64,000 bases of DNA, from NCBI GenBank assembly GCA_001897535.1, contig MKTC01000010.1:1-64000 (forward strand), in the 5' to 3' direction. The notes below the pieces were generated by a model. It had not been told where the DNA came from, searched no databases, and saw only the letters and a list, made by a program, of their open reading frames with translations. This DNA comes from Bacteroidetes bacterium 37-13 (GTDB lineage Bacteria; Bacteroidota; Bacteroidia; Chitinophagales; LD1). The number at the start of each line of letters is the position of its first letter. Position 1 is the stretch's first letter. The position numbers and the translations under genes are program-made. Below, piece by piece: positions 35,914 through 44,374 of this stretch.

Positions 35914-36903
35914 ATGGAAACCTTGAAACTTTTTGCACCTTTTGAAAATGCCAATTTTGATGATAACACTTGCTTTTTAACCGGAGAAGATATTTCAGAC
36001 AGCAACAATAATTTAACCGTTTTTCCTAAGTGGGTAATGGAAAAATATGGCTACAAAGAACAATCTTTTAAAATGATGGATAATGTAACTTCCATTAAGT
36101 ACAAAGATTTAAAGCTGCCTTGTTCGCAAACTGTAAAAACTGCATTTAATGAGTTAGACGCAGCTATAGAAAATGCTTTTACCAATGGTTATTCCGATGT
36201 AAATTCACTAAGTGAGCAGCAGCTTTTTTTGTGGATGGGCAGAATGGTTTATGGTGTTTTGTATCACGATTTGCTTTTAGAAAAGAAGAAAAAAGCAGAA
36301 GGAGAATTTTCCGTTTCGCTACGCTTGAAAGAGCGATTTGGCTTGTTTCATTTAATGCTGCAATCCATTATTTCACCCATTAGTTTTGGAAAATTAAAAC
36401 CTTGGAGTATTGCCATAGTGAAACTGAAATATTCAAAAGATATTTTTAATTATCGCGATGATACCATCAATTTAATGTTTACACTAGGCATGAACGGCTT
36501 TGGAATTGTTGCCAGTTTGCAAGATAATGGCGCTGTACTGAATGAACACAAAACTTTACTTAAAAAAATTGGAGACTCAGAATTGCACCCTGTTCAGTTC
36601 GAAGAATTGTGCGCTCGCTTTATTTACTCAAAATATTTATTGCAATATAAGCCGCAATATAAAGTTGAACACAACGAAAGCACTATGTTAATTGAATCTT
36701 TGCCGATTACTGTTACTGATAATCGTCCAATTTTTGCTAAGTGGGACGACAATATGTTTGCGCAAGTTTTGGCAGAATATTGGAAACCGTGGGGCTTAAC
36801 CAAGAAAGAAATTATACAATTTCCAAATGCACCAATCAGCTATTTAGAAAATGAACGCACTTACGATTTTGTAGAGCCCGAAAGTATTAGTTTGCCATTT
36901 TAG
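35914..36903 (+). CDS. Protein of unknown function with an HNH-like N-terminal motif
   Basis: 329 residues, no signal peptide, so probably cytoplasmic. I do not recognise a family. The N-terminus DDNTCFLTGEDI followed by LTVFPKWVMEKYGY recalls the treble-clef start of small HNH-type proteins (Cys-x-x-Cys, then HVFPKWL), but the second cysteine and the histidine are missing, so nuclease activity is doubtful. The rest is mixed alpha/beta with no repeats: a helical block LFLWMGRMVYGVLYHDLLLEKKKK, trimmed in sense to its core WMGRMVYGVLYHDLL, then LMLQSIISPISFGKLKPWSI. It has its own perfect promoter and a strong terminator shared with rplQ, so it is a stand-alone, probably well-expressed gene. 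Confidence 0.65.
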   Translation: METLKLFAPFENANFDDNTCFLTGEDISDSNNNLTVFPKWVMEKYGYKEQSFKMMDNVTSIKYKDLKLPCSQTVKTAFNELDAAIENAFTNGYSDVNSLSEQQLFLWMGRMVYGVLYHDLLLEKKKKAEGEFSVSLRLKERFGLFHLMLQSIISPISFGKLKPWSIAIVKLKYSKDIFNYRDDTINLMFTLGMNGFGIVASLQDNGAVLNEHKTLLKKIGDSELHPVQFEELCARFIYSKYLLQYKPQYKVEHNESTMLIESLPITVTDNRPIFAKWDDNMFAQVLAEYWKPWGLTKKEIIQFPNAPISYLENERTYDFVEPESISLPF

Positions 36904-36911
36904 ACAAAACA

Positions 36912-36940
36912 AAAAAGCCACTTTTAGAAAGTGGCTTTTT
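36912..36940. terminator. Bidirectional terminator between gene 35914 and rplQ
   Basis: AAAAAGCCACTTT (36912-36924) pairs perfectly with AAAGTGGCTTTTT (36928-36940) around a 3-nt loop. T-rich tails lie on both strands. It ends the unknown gene (+) and the rpoA-rplQ unit (-). Confidence 0.88.
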
Positions 36941-36959
36941 AATTACTTTGAGTATATTT

Positions 36960-37421
36960 TTATTCTGCTGATTCGCCTTCGGCTTTTTTCTTAGCAGAAC
37001 TTCTTCTTGTACGTTTTTTAGGCTCAGCAGATTTTCCTGCATTTTTATTTTGAGTGTAAATTTCGTTGAAATCTACTAACTCAATCATTGCCATTTCAGC
37101 AGCATCACCAGCGCGGAAACCGGTTTTAATAATTCTTGTGTATCCACCCGGGCGTTCGCCTACTTTACCTGCTACTGTTCCAAATAATTCTTTTATTGCT
37201 TCTTTGCTTTGCAAGTAACTGAATACTGTTCTGCGATTGTGTGTATCGTCAGTTTTAGCTTTAGTAATAAGTGGTTCAACATAACCGCGCAAAGCTTTTG
37301 CCTTAGCAAGCGTAGTAAAAATACGCTTGTGTTCAATTAAAGAATTTGCAAGGTTCATCATTAAAGCATGGCGGTGAGCCGCTTTTCTACCTAAATTGTT
37401 TACTTTATCTCCGTGCCTCAT
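36960..37421 (-). CDS. rplQ: 50S ribosomal protein L17
   Basis: 153 residues. The N-terminal signature [20 protein letters not shown] and the conserved [20 protein letters not shown] identify L17; [20 protein letters not shown] follows. The C-terminus is extended by a Lys/Arg/Ser-rich tail ending in [10 protein letters not shown], as is usual in Bacteroidota. It lies 29 bp after rpoA on the same strand, the ancestral rpoA-rplQ order, and is followed by a strong terminator. No other member of the alpha operon (rpsM, rpsK, rpsD) is present. Confidence 0.97.
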   Translation of the reverse strand: MRHGDKVNNLGRKAAHRHALMMNLANSLIEHKRIFTTLAKAKALRGYVEPLITKAKTDDTHNRRTVFSYLQSKEAIKELFGTVAGKVGERPGGYTRIIKTGFRAGDAAEMAMIELVDFNEIYTQNKNAGKSAEPKKRTRRSSAKKKAEGESAE

Positions 37422-37450
37422 TATATAATGATTTTAAATTTGTTCTTTTT

Positions 37451-38446
37451 TTATTCTTCGTCTAATCTTAATTTGCTTAAATCCATTCCAAAGCTCAAGC
37501 CTTTCTCGTGTAAAAGTGCTTCAATTTCTACCAAACTCTTCTTACCGAAGTTACGGAACTTCAATAAATCGTTTGTATTGAAAGAAACCAACTCTTCCAA
37601 GCTGTTTATTTTAGCTGCTTTCAAACAGTTGAATGCACGAACGCTTAAATCCAAATCTTCCAAAGAAGTTTTTAGCAATTTACGCAAATGCAATACTTGC
37701 TCATCAACTACATCATGCTCAACTGCAGTAGGCGTATCAAAAGAAATATGCTCGTCAGTAATCAACATTAGGTGCTGAATTAAAATACGTGATGCTTCTT
37801 TTACAGCTTCTTCCGGATGAATTGTTCCATCGGTAGTGATATCTAAAATCAATTTTTCGAAATCCACACGCTGCTCAACACGGAAAGGTTCAACAGTGTA
37901 TTTTACATTTCTAATTGGTGTATAAATAGCATCAGTAGCAATGTAACCAATAGGTAATTCTCTTGCTGTGCTTTCATCAGCAGGAACATAACCTCTTCCT
38001 TTAGTAATAGTTAATTCTAATTCTAAAGTTACAGATGGCTCTAAATTGCAAATCACTAAATCAGGATTCATTACATGGTAAACACTAGTGAATTTTTCAA
38101 TTGCACCTGCTTGGAATGTTTCAGAACCTTTAATAGAAATATATACTTTTTCGTTTTGGCTTTCTTCGTCCAATACTTTTTTAAGACGAACTTGCTTTAA
38201 GTTTAAAACGATTTCGGTTACATCTTCAATTACACCTTTAATAGTAGAAAACTCATGATCTACGCCTGAAATTTTCACACCTGAAATTGCATAACCTTCT
38301 AATGAAGAAAGCAATACTCTGCGTAAAGCGTTACCAATAGTAACACCGAAGCCTGGCTCTAATGGTTTAAATTCAAATGTTCCTTCGAAGTCTGTAGACT
38401 TTTGAAGCGATATTTTATCTGGCTTTTGAAACGTTAAAATGCCCAT
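37451..38446 (-). CDS. rpoA: RNA polymerase subunit alpha
   Basis: 331 residues from ATG 38446, the normal alpha length. The N-terminal assembly domain carries [20 protein letters not shown], then [16 protein letters not shown]; the C-terminal domain, which contacts UP elements and activators, carries [20 protein letters not shown], then [16 protein letters not shown]. An upstream in-frame start at 38605 would add 53 residues, but a perfect promoter lies between (38476-38506), so that extension is rejected. Upstream on the same strand is the ATPase gene of the B12 importer, 170 bp away without a strong terminator, an unusual neighbour: rpsD normally precedes rpoA. rplQ follows after 29 bp. 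Confidence 0.97.
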   Translation of the reverse strand: MGILTFQKPDKISLQKSTDFEGTFEFKPLEPGFGVTIGNALRRVLLSSLEGYAISGVKISGVDHEFSTIKGVIEDVTEIVLNLKQVRLKKVLDEESQNEKVYISIKGSETFQAGAIEKFTSVYHVMNPDLVICNLEPSVTLELELTITKGRGYVPADESTARELPIGYIATDAIYTPIRNVKYTVEPFRVEQRVDFEKLILDITTDGTIHPEEAVKEASRILIQHLMLITDEHISFDTPTAVEHDVVDEQVLHLRKLLKTSLEDLDLSVRAFNCLKAAKINSLEELVSFNTNDLLKFRNFGKKSLVEIEALLHEKGLSFGMDLSKLRLDEE

Positions 38447-38475
38447 ATTTTGGTTAGATTTTACAATAAGGGCTG

Positions 38476-38506
38476 CAAAAGTAGCAGAAACATTTAAAAA
38501 CACAAA
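38476..38506 (-). promoter_or_regulatory. rpoA: rpoA-rplQ promoter
   Basis: Minus strand: TTTG (38506-38503), exactly 19 nt, TACTTTTG (38483-38476) followed by CAG: a complete consensus match. Expected start of transcription is near 38469, about 23 nt before ATG 38446. It lets rpoA be expressed independently of the B12 operon and decides the start codon. Confidence 0.78.
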
Positions 38507-38616
38507 TAAATAATTCGATACAAATGCAGAAAACACCACTAATTTACTCGCATAAGCGCTTTCAAAGGCTGTACCATAACTATTTTTTTTGTTAAAAATT
38601 CTCAACAGCGATAAAG

Positions 38617-39309
38617 CTACGCTATAAGCAGTGCTTTTGCCTCTTCCGATTTTGCGGTAATGCTAAGTTTTTGATTTTCATTTACGATCCACCATTGTTG
38701 GCAGTTTTGAAATGCCACTTCAATATCGTGTGTGGAAACGATAATGATTTTGTTTTCAGTTTCCGCTATTTTGCGCAAATATGAAAACACAAATGCTTTG
38801 TTCTTGTAATCTAAAAAAGCGGTTGGTTCATCTAATAATAAAATTGGCGTTGCTTGAACTAAAGCTCGCGCAATTATTGATTTTTGCCGTTCGCCATCAC
38901 TAATTTCAGAGAGTTGTTTTTGGGCAATCTTTTCCATTTCAAGTTGCGAAATCACATTTTGAGTTTCGGCTGAATTACTTTGAACACTAAAGCCGGTTTC
39001 AAAACGATGCCTTCCTAATTGAATAAATTCTTGAACGGTCATAAACGAAATGGCATCTCTTTCAGTTCCGGCAATCGTAATTGCAGCAGCTTTCTTTTCT
39101 ATTGAAAATTGGTGTAAGTTTTTCCCTGCAACATTTACTGAACCGTGAAGCGGAGGAATAATTCCTGCAATAGTTTTAAGCAAAGTGCTTTTGCCAATGC
39201 CATTCGCGCCAAGCAAACCAATTAAACAACCATGTTCAATTTTAACTTGTATATTTTCAAGCAAAGTTTTGTTGCCATAGCCAATAGAAAGCTGCTTTAA
39301 TTCCAACAC
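38617..39309 (-). CDS. btuD: ABC transporter ATPase of the B12 importer (BtuD-like)
   Basis: 230 residues, starting at GTG 39309 ([12 protein letters not shown]), whose G is shared with the TAG stop of the permease gene: a one-base overlap, strong evidence for coupling. Walker A is GANGIGKST, the signature region is [13 protein letters not shown] (a variant of LSGGQ with SDGER), and Walker B is [12 protein letters not shown], followed by the switch His in VSTHD. It powers import through the FecCD/BtuC-type permease. The assignment to cobalamin rather than siderophore comes from the upstream riboswitch and BtuB/BtuG-like genes. It is the last gene of the operon, with rpoA following after 170 bp. 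Confidence 0.88.
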   Translation of the reverse strand: MLELKQLSIGYGNKTLLENIQVKIEHGCLIGLLGANGIGKSTLLKTIAGIIPPLHGSVNVAGKNLHQFSIEKKAAAITIAGTERDAISFMTVQEFIQLGRHRFETGFSVQSNSAETQNVISQLEMEKIAQKQLSEISDGERQKSIIARALVQATPILLLDEPTAFLDYKNKAFVFSYLRKIAETENKIIIVSTHDIEVAFQNCQQWWIVNENQKLSITAKSEEAKALLIA

Positions 39310-40337
39310 TATGCAAAAGTTGTTTTTTTGAATAAAATATAAATAACAAAAGGCGCACCAAGCAGTGAAGTAACAATGTTTAGCGGCAAAACCATATCGC
39401 TGCCGGGCACTGAAGAAATAATATTGCAAATGCAACAAACAATAGCGCCAACAATAATACTAGACATCATGAGCACAAATGTGTTTGAGGTTTTTAAAAC
39501 GCTACGACAAATGTGGGGCACTGCTAGACCTACAAAGGCAACAGGCCCACAAAAGGCAGTTACCGAGCCAACCAAAATAGCTGTAGAAAGAATAATTTTA
39601 CGTTTAACTTTATTTACTTCCACACCAACTGTTTCAGCAAATACTTCACCGCCAAGTAGCGCTTGCATCGGCTTTATGAGCGAAATACTCAATGCTAAAC
39701 CAATGGCGCAGCCTGCATATAAAATTTTCACTTCGTGAAGTGTGATATTTCTAAAACTTGCAAAGCCCCACAACACAAATTTCTGCAATTCCTCTTTGCC
39801 AGAAAATGCTTGAAGTAATTCAACCAAAGCGCTTATGGCGCTGCCAATCATTAAACCAATAATGAGTAACGAAACACTTTGCCGAACAGATAATGAAATT
39901 AAAAAGATGAGTAAAAAAACTAAAGCCGTACCCACAGCGGCTGCTACTGCAATGCTAAATGGCATATTGAGCCAATGCGCTAAAAAACTCTGTTGAGGTA
40001 GAAAATGTAAACCCATCAACACTAGCGCCACACCTAAACTTGCGCCTGCACTTATCCCTAAAATATAAGGTCCGGCAATCGGGTTGCGAAACATTATTTG
40101 CATTTGCAATCCGCTCACCGAAAGTGCTGCACCAGCAACTACCGCTGCCAAAGCTCCTGGCAATCGGTTCTTTAAAATTATTGTTTGATAGAGCGACTCA
40201 TCAGAATTTCCGGTAAGTATTTCAAAAATAACTTTGGGAGAAATATTCACCGAACCAATAAACAACTGCATTAGGAAAACTATTGGCAAAAGTACCAACA
40301 ATAGTAATAAAAACTTAGTGTGTTTAACGTCTATCAT
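39309..40337 (-). CDS. btuC: ABC transporter permease of the B12 importer (BtuC-like, FecCD family)
   Basis: 342 residues with about nine to ten membrane segments. FecCD hallmarks are RLPGALAAVVAGAALSVSGL, then NPIAGPYILGISAGASLGV, and the cytoplasmic coupling region near GPVAFVGLAVPHICR. It forms the inner-membrane channel as a homodimer. It starts at ATG 40337, overlapping the end of the binding-protein gene by 14 bp, and its stop overlaps the ATPase start by one base. FecCD permeases also serve iron-siderophore uptake; operon context favours cobalamin. Confidence 0.88.
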   Translation of the reverse strand: MIDVKHTKFLLLLLVLLPIVFLMQLFIGSVNISPKVIFEILTGNSDESLYQTIILKNRLPGALAAVVAGAALSVSGLQMQIMFRNPIAGPYILGISAGASLGVALVLMGLHFLPQQSFLAHWLNMPFSIAVAAAVGTALVFLLIFLISLSVRQSVSLLIIGLMIGSAISALVELLQAFSGKEELQKFVLWGFASFRNITLHEVKILYAGCAIGLALSISLIKPMQALLGGEVFAETVGVEVNKVKRKIILSTAILVGSVTAFCGPVAFVGLAVPHICRSVLKTSNTFVLMMSSIIVGAIVCCICNIISSVPGSDMVLPLNIVTSLLGAPFVIYILFKKTTFA

Positions 40338-41457
40338 TTTCTAACTTTTGATAGTACATCAATTGATAATTTGGTAACAGCTCCGGGTGAAAAATGCGAA
40401 TTAAATCTTTCAATACAATATTTGGCTTTGCAACTCCTGTTTCCCAGAAAGCATTACCGCCACCAGCATTTTCCATTCTATTATTATTAAACACCTCTCC
40501 TGCTTTAAACGCTTTAAATAGTTGAAATTTACTGTCTTGCGCACCAATTTCTTTCAAATTTTTAGCGCTATTTGGATTTAGCCAAATTGGTGCTTGCGCT
40601 GCGCGAGCAAACACTGCTTCAAAATCTAAATTTAATGTTCTGGAAGAAGTATCATTTTTCCACAAATAATTTCCTCCGGCATTATCAATAAATTTAGCAA
40701 AATAACTTTTGCCCGATGGCATATACCAAATTTCTTTCCAAGGCAAATTACAAAACACATCAGGCTTTTGCACAACACCTTTTGCCATTTCACTCAGCTG
40801 CAAATATTCCTGTTCAACCTCACTAAAAACACTATCTGCCAAAGCTTCTCTATCATAAAAAGCTGCAATCATCTTCACCCATTCAGCACGAGCTAAAGGA
40901 TGAATTTCATTGTAATCGTTTACTAAAACAATTTTCAATCCTAAAGATTTTAATTTCGGCAAACTGCTATTGCCTTCTGTAAAACTATATGCAAAAACCA
41001 ACGAAGGCTGAAGCGACAAAATTTTCTCTTCGTTTATGCCGTTGTAATTTCCAATAGTTTGTGTTTTGCCGGAAGAAATATTTGCATGAACATTTTTATT
41101 AAAAATTCTTTCTGCATCACTCACTGCAATTATAGAATCAATTAAATTTAGTTCTTGCAGAAAACCTATTTGAGTAGTGGAAAGGCTCACATTTTTTCGA
41201 ACTGGCGCTTGAATAAATGTGGCATTATCAGGAACACTTTTCTTATTATTAGCAATGATGTAGTTTTCTATAACTTGTGTGGTGTCGTAAGCATTTCTTA
41301 CATGAATAATTTTATGGTCTTTAAATACTTCTATCCAAAAACCTTGCGCATACTTCGGGCGAATAATTTTAGTTGGCGTATCAGCAATTTCAGTTTTCTG
41401 AACTGCCGAATTACACGCGCTTAACAACAACAATAAGTAGAAAAAATACTTCGTCAT
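40324..41457 (-). CDS. btuF: Periplasmic cobalamin-binding lipoprotein (BtuF-like)
   Basis: 377 residues from ATG 41457; a TTG three codons earlier overlaps the upstream stop and is less likely. The signal KYFFYLLLLLSAC-N ends in a lipobox, so the protein is anchored, probably to the periplasmic face of a membrane. The helical-backbone receptor fold is shown by STTQIGFLQELNLIDSIIAV, then EKILSLQPSLVFAYSF, and LKSLGLKIVLVNDYNEIHP. The tail NPNSAKNLKEIGAQ belongs to the second lobe. It hands substrate to the BtuCD-like importer encoded next. The one-nucleotide gap to the BtuG-like gene and 14-bp overlap with the permease show a single operon. It is longer than E. coli BtuF (266 residues). Confidence 0.86.
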   Translation of the reverse strand: MTKYFFYLLLLLSACNSAVQKTEIADTPTKIIRPKYAQGFWIEVFKDHKIIHVRNAYDTTQVIENYIIANNKKSVPDNATFIQAPVRKNVSLSTTQIGFLQELNLIDSIIAVSDAERIFNKNVHANISSGKTQTIGNYNGINEEKILSLQPSLVFAYSFTEGNSSLPKLKSLGLKIVLVNDYNEIHPLARAEWVKMIAAFYDREALADSVFSEVEQEYLQLSEMAKGVVQKPDVFCNLPWKEIWYMPSGKSYFAKFIDNAGGNYLWKNDTSSRTLNLDFEAVFARAAQAPIWLNPNSAKNLKEIGAQDSKFQLFKAFKAGEVFNNNRMENAGGGNAFWETGVAKPNIVLKDLIRIFHPELLPNYQLMYYQKLENDRR

Positions 41458-41458
41458 T

Positions 41459-42499
41459 TTATTCAAAAATGAAACTATTTGTAATAATTCCTGTTTTAAA
41501 AGTTTGAATTAAATCGCCATTTGCTTTGTATCTAAAAACAGAAGAAGACTGCACATAATCTACCGCATCAGAAACATATATTTCATCACTCAAAGGATTG
41601 ATATTCAGTGCATATAAATTGCGATTATTACCACTAATAAATGCAGAAGCAGGAAGCGCACCTACATCTGCAATCATTCTAAACACGCCATTATTCAACC
41701 AATACAATTCATTTTTACCGGCATTGCTTCGCAAAGCAAACGGGCTGCTGCCGTTCATAAACTCCCATGTTTTCACAACACTTTTGGTAGTTGCATCTAC
41801 ACAAACCAATTTGGCATTAGAAGTACTGCTATGTTCACACATTACATAAATATATTTACCTATTTGTGCTAAACTATTTGGCTCAGAAGGCAAAGAAATT
41901 GTTTGCAAAATTTTGTTTGTAGAAGCATCTATTACCAACAAATTCGCAACATAAGTTCCATTCAATCGCGCGCGTTGAGTAATAAAAATATTATTATCTA
42001 TCTGTGCCATTTGCTCTGTCCAACCTTGTGCAGAAATAGTATCGAGTAAAGTGCCAATTGCAGGATTGATTACCCAAATTTTATTAGCATAAAGTTCGGT
42101 AACAAAAGCTTTGTTCGCAGAAACAAAATGCAAATAGCGCGGTGAGCTTCCGGTGAGTGAAATCGTGTATAATTCCTTATAGTTATCAGTATTCACCACC
42201 ACAATTTTTGCTGAATTATTTACAACAGTAAAAAGTTGTTTATCTCGAACTACTGCTGTTTGAGCCACATCGCCCATTTTTTTATTGTTTGCAGTTTCAT
42301 AAACGTTTTTAAACACCGTTTGCGAATCAGGAAAATAAACATCTAAAGATGAATTTCCGAACTGAAAGTTTCCTTCGTTTACAATCCAAACTTTCTTAGC
42401 AACACTATTTGGAAGTTCACTTTTATCGGGCATTTTTTCGCACGAGGTCCAAAGCGTTGCTATTGAAAATAATACAACAATCGAAAAAATATATTTCAT
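41459..42499 (-). CDS. btuG: BtuG-like surface lipoprotein, beta-propeller (YncE/DUF5074 type)
   Basis: 346 residues. The N-terminus IFSIVVLFSIATLWTSC-EK is a lipoprotein signal. The mature part has propeller blades of the YncE kind: KVWIVNEGNFQFGNSSLDVY, ETANNKKMGDVAQTAVVRD, then repeats such as KIVVVNTDNYKELYTISL and KIWVINPAIGTLLDTI. Proteins of this form (BtuG in gut Bacteroides) cap the BtuB channel and catch cobalamin with very high affinity; that is known for the family, while here it rests on fold, position beside BtuB and riboswitch control. It overlaps the btuB stop region by 4 bp. A plain YncE-like protein of other use is the alternative, made unlikely by context. Confidence 0.82.
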   Translation of the reverse strand: MKYIFSIVVLFSIATLWTSCEKMPDKSELPNSVAKKVWIVNEGNFQFGNSSLDVYFPDSQTVFKNVYETANNKKMGDVAQTAVVRDKQLFTVVNNSAKIVVVNTDNYKELYTISLTGSSPRYLHFVSANKAFVTELYANKIWVINPAIGTLLDTISAQGWTEQMAQIDNNIFITQRARLNGTYVANLLVIDASTNKILQTISLPSEPNSLAQIGKYIYVMCEHSSTSNAKLVCVDATTKSVVKTWEFMNGSSPFALRSNAGKNELYWLNNGVFRMIADVGALPASAFISGNNRNLYALNINPLSDEIYVSDAVDYVQSSSVFRYKANGDLIQTFKTGIITNSFIFE

Positions 42500-44373
42500 A
42501 ATTTAATACTTAAAGTTCCTTCAAAATTTCGGGGAGGCATTGGCATTTGAGCTACATCTTGGTAAAAAACATTACCTAAATTATTCACTCTAAAAGCAAA
42601 CTGTAATGCCGATTTAGAGAATGTGAGCACTTTAGAAAATTCAATATCAAAAATAGAATATGGTGCAAGCGCATCGCTATTATCGGTACTGATGTAGCGC
42701 AAGCCTGTGTAGCGATAATACATTGCAGCTTTAAAACCATAATAGCTTATCGCCAAAGCACTCGAAACGCGATGCAAAGGCACATAAATCACTTGTTTTC
42801 CAACAGCATCATCATTGGTGAATACCGATTTCGTTTGCGTTGAACGTGTGAAACTATAACTCACATTTCCGGTAATATTAAAATGCGGAACCAACGATTG
42901 AGGCAAAGAAAAAGTTGCTGAAACTTCAACGCCTCTTGCAAAAACACTCTTGAGGTTTTGAGGTCGCCAGTTACCTGAATAGTCTGGTGTCCATTGAATT
43001 TGATTGTTTATCCAAGTATAAAAGGTTGCAGCCGAAAAACTAATCTGCGATTTCCATTTATAGCTAAAAGTGACATCGGTATTCCAACTATTTTCAGGCA
43101 GTAAATTTTTTGAACCGCTGTTTAGCCAAAATAAATCGTTAAAAGTTGGAAAGCGAAAACTGCGCTTACCCGTAACTTCCAAGCCAACAAAATGCGACTT
43201 TACTTTTCTTGAAAAAGCAGCAGAAACAAAAGGCATAAACGGAGATTGTTTTTGATTCATAAACTCCTGCCGCAAACCTGCTGCAAAATTGAAACCTTGC
43301 CGCAAACTATAACTCACCTTACTCGAAAAGCCATACAAAACGCGCTGGTGTTCACTTTCGTAACCTGCACTTTGCGCTTTTTCATAATCGGAAAATGCAT
43401 TCACTTCAATAATAAAATACTTAATACGATAATTAAAATTAAAGGAGTTTCGCCATGCGTGTGTGATGCTTTTATCATTTGTGAGCAACTGATAATTGTT
43501 ATATTGCAAAGCATCACGCAAATAAGCAGTTGTGAAATTGAGTCGCATTTTTTGCTTAGTATATTTCCAACGCAGCATTGTTCGCACGGCATTATCATTT
43601 TGAAAAGCTTTGCTGCTCTGTTGCAAAAGTGTAGGCGGAATTTGCCTTTGCGATTGATTATACCACGCAAAAATTTCTACTTCATTTCTTGCATTTATTA
43701 AATAATTCAGTTGTTGAAAAAATGCCCATTGCAAAACTTCTGCATTGGTTTGTTTGCTCTTTTCCTCATTTTTTAAAATTGGAAAATTGTTATCTGATTT
43801 CAACAATGCAACTTTTGAAGCAGCGCGAATTTTCTTGTTTCCATAGCTCACATTCATATTCGTTTGCAGCAAGCCAAAACTTCCGGCACGTATGCTGCCT
43901 TCAAAATGCGTAGCTGCTTCGGGCAATGAATTATTAAGTAAGATATTACTGCCGATTGCTGTATTTAATTGATTAAATTGAATACCGATACTGTTGTGAA
44001 AACCAACATTCAACAAGGCAAAATCGCTTTGCCCAAGCATGGGCGAATTTATTTTTATGCCGTTCCAAAGCACTTCGGTTTGCGAAGTGGTGGTGCCGCG
44101 CACAGCAACCGTAGTGAGTTGTCCATTGCCATAGTTTTTTAGATAAATGCTTGAAATTTCATTGAGCAAATCCGGCAAACGTTTGCCTGCATAATTCTCT
44201 AAACGCTCAAAGCGATGTTGTGAAGTATTTGCAGGTGTTTTGCTATCTGTAACTATAATTTCTTTTAGTTCTAAAGTATCATCAAAAACACTTGAATTTT
44301 GGGCAAAACAACTCACCGAACTCACTACCAAAATGATAGTAAACGTAACAGTTGCTGTTTTACCCAAAAACAT
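42496..44373 (-). CDS. btuB: TonB-dependent cobalamin receptor (BtuB-like)
   Basis: 625 residues: signal peptide ending near SCFAQ, then the TonB-box-like stretch LELKEIIVTDSK, a plug domain (RLPDLLNEISSIYLKNYG, then LTTVAVRGTTTSQTEVLWNG) and a C-terminal 22-strand barrel ending in NFEGTLSIKL. It imports a ligand across the outer membrane using the proton motive force via TonB. Its length is close to E. coli BtuB (about 610), far shorter than SusC-type receptors, which fits a cobalamin channel. It overlaps the BtuG-like gene by 4 bp and follows the DUF4465 gene by 1 bp, all downstream of the cobalamin riboswitch. Confidence 0.9.
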   Translation of the reverse strand: MFLGKTATVTFTIILVVSSVSCFAQNSSVFDDTLELKEIIVTDSKTPANTSQHRFERLENYAGKRLPDLLNEISSIYLKNYGNGQLTTVAVRGTTTSQTEVLWNGIKINSPMLGQSDFALLNVGFHNSIGIQFNQLNTAIGSNILLNNSLPEAATHFEGSIRAGSFGLLQTNMNVSYGNKKIRAASKVALLKSDNNFPILKNEEKSKQTNAEVLQWAFFQQLNYLINARNEVEIFAWYNQSQRQIPPTLLQQSSKAFQNDNAVRTMLRWKYTKQKMRLNFTTAYLRDALQYNNYQLLTNDKSITHAWRNSFNFNYRIKYFIIEVNAFSDYEKAQSAGYESEHQRVLYGFSSKVSYSLRQGFNFAAGLRQEFMNQKQSPFMPFVSAAFSRKVKSHFVGLEVTGKRSFRFPTFNDLFWLNSGSKNLLPENSWNTDVTFSYKWKSQISFSAATFYTWINNQIQWTPDYSGNWRPQNLKSVFARGVEVSATFSLPQSLVPHFNITGNVSYSFTRSTQTKSVFTNDDAVGKQVIYVPLHRVSSALAISYYGFKAAMYYRYTGLRYISTDNSDALAPYSIFDIEFSKVLTFSKSALQFAFRVNNLGNVFYQDVAQMPMPPRNFEGTLSIKL

Positions 44374-44374
44374 T

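Noticed and set aside
38447-38605. N-terminal extension of rpoA by 53 residues from 38605
   Set aside because: A full consensus promoter lies inside it and the added residues do not resemble RpoA; ATG 38446 gives the normal N-terminus.
43246-43701. 151-codon reading frame on + inside btuB
   Set aside because: Antisense shadow of the barrel coding region; no family resemblance or promoter.
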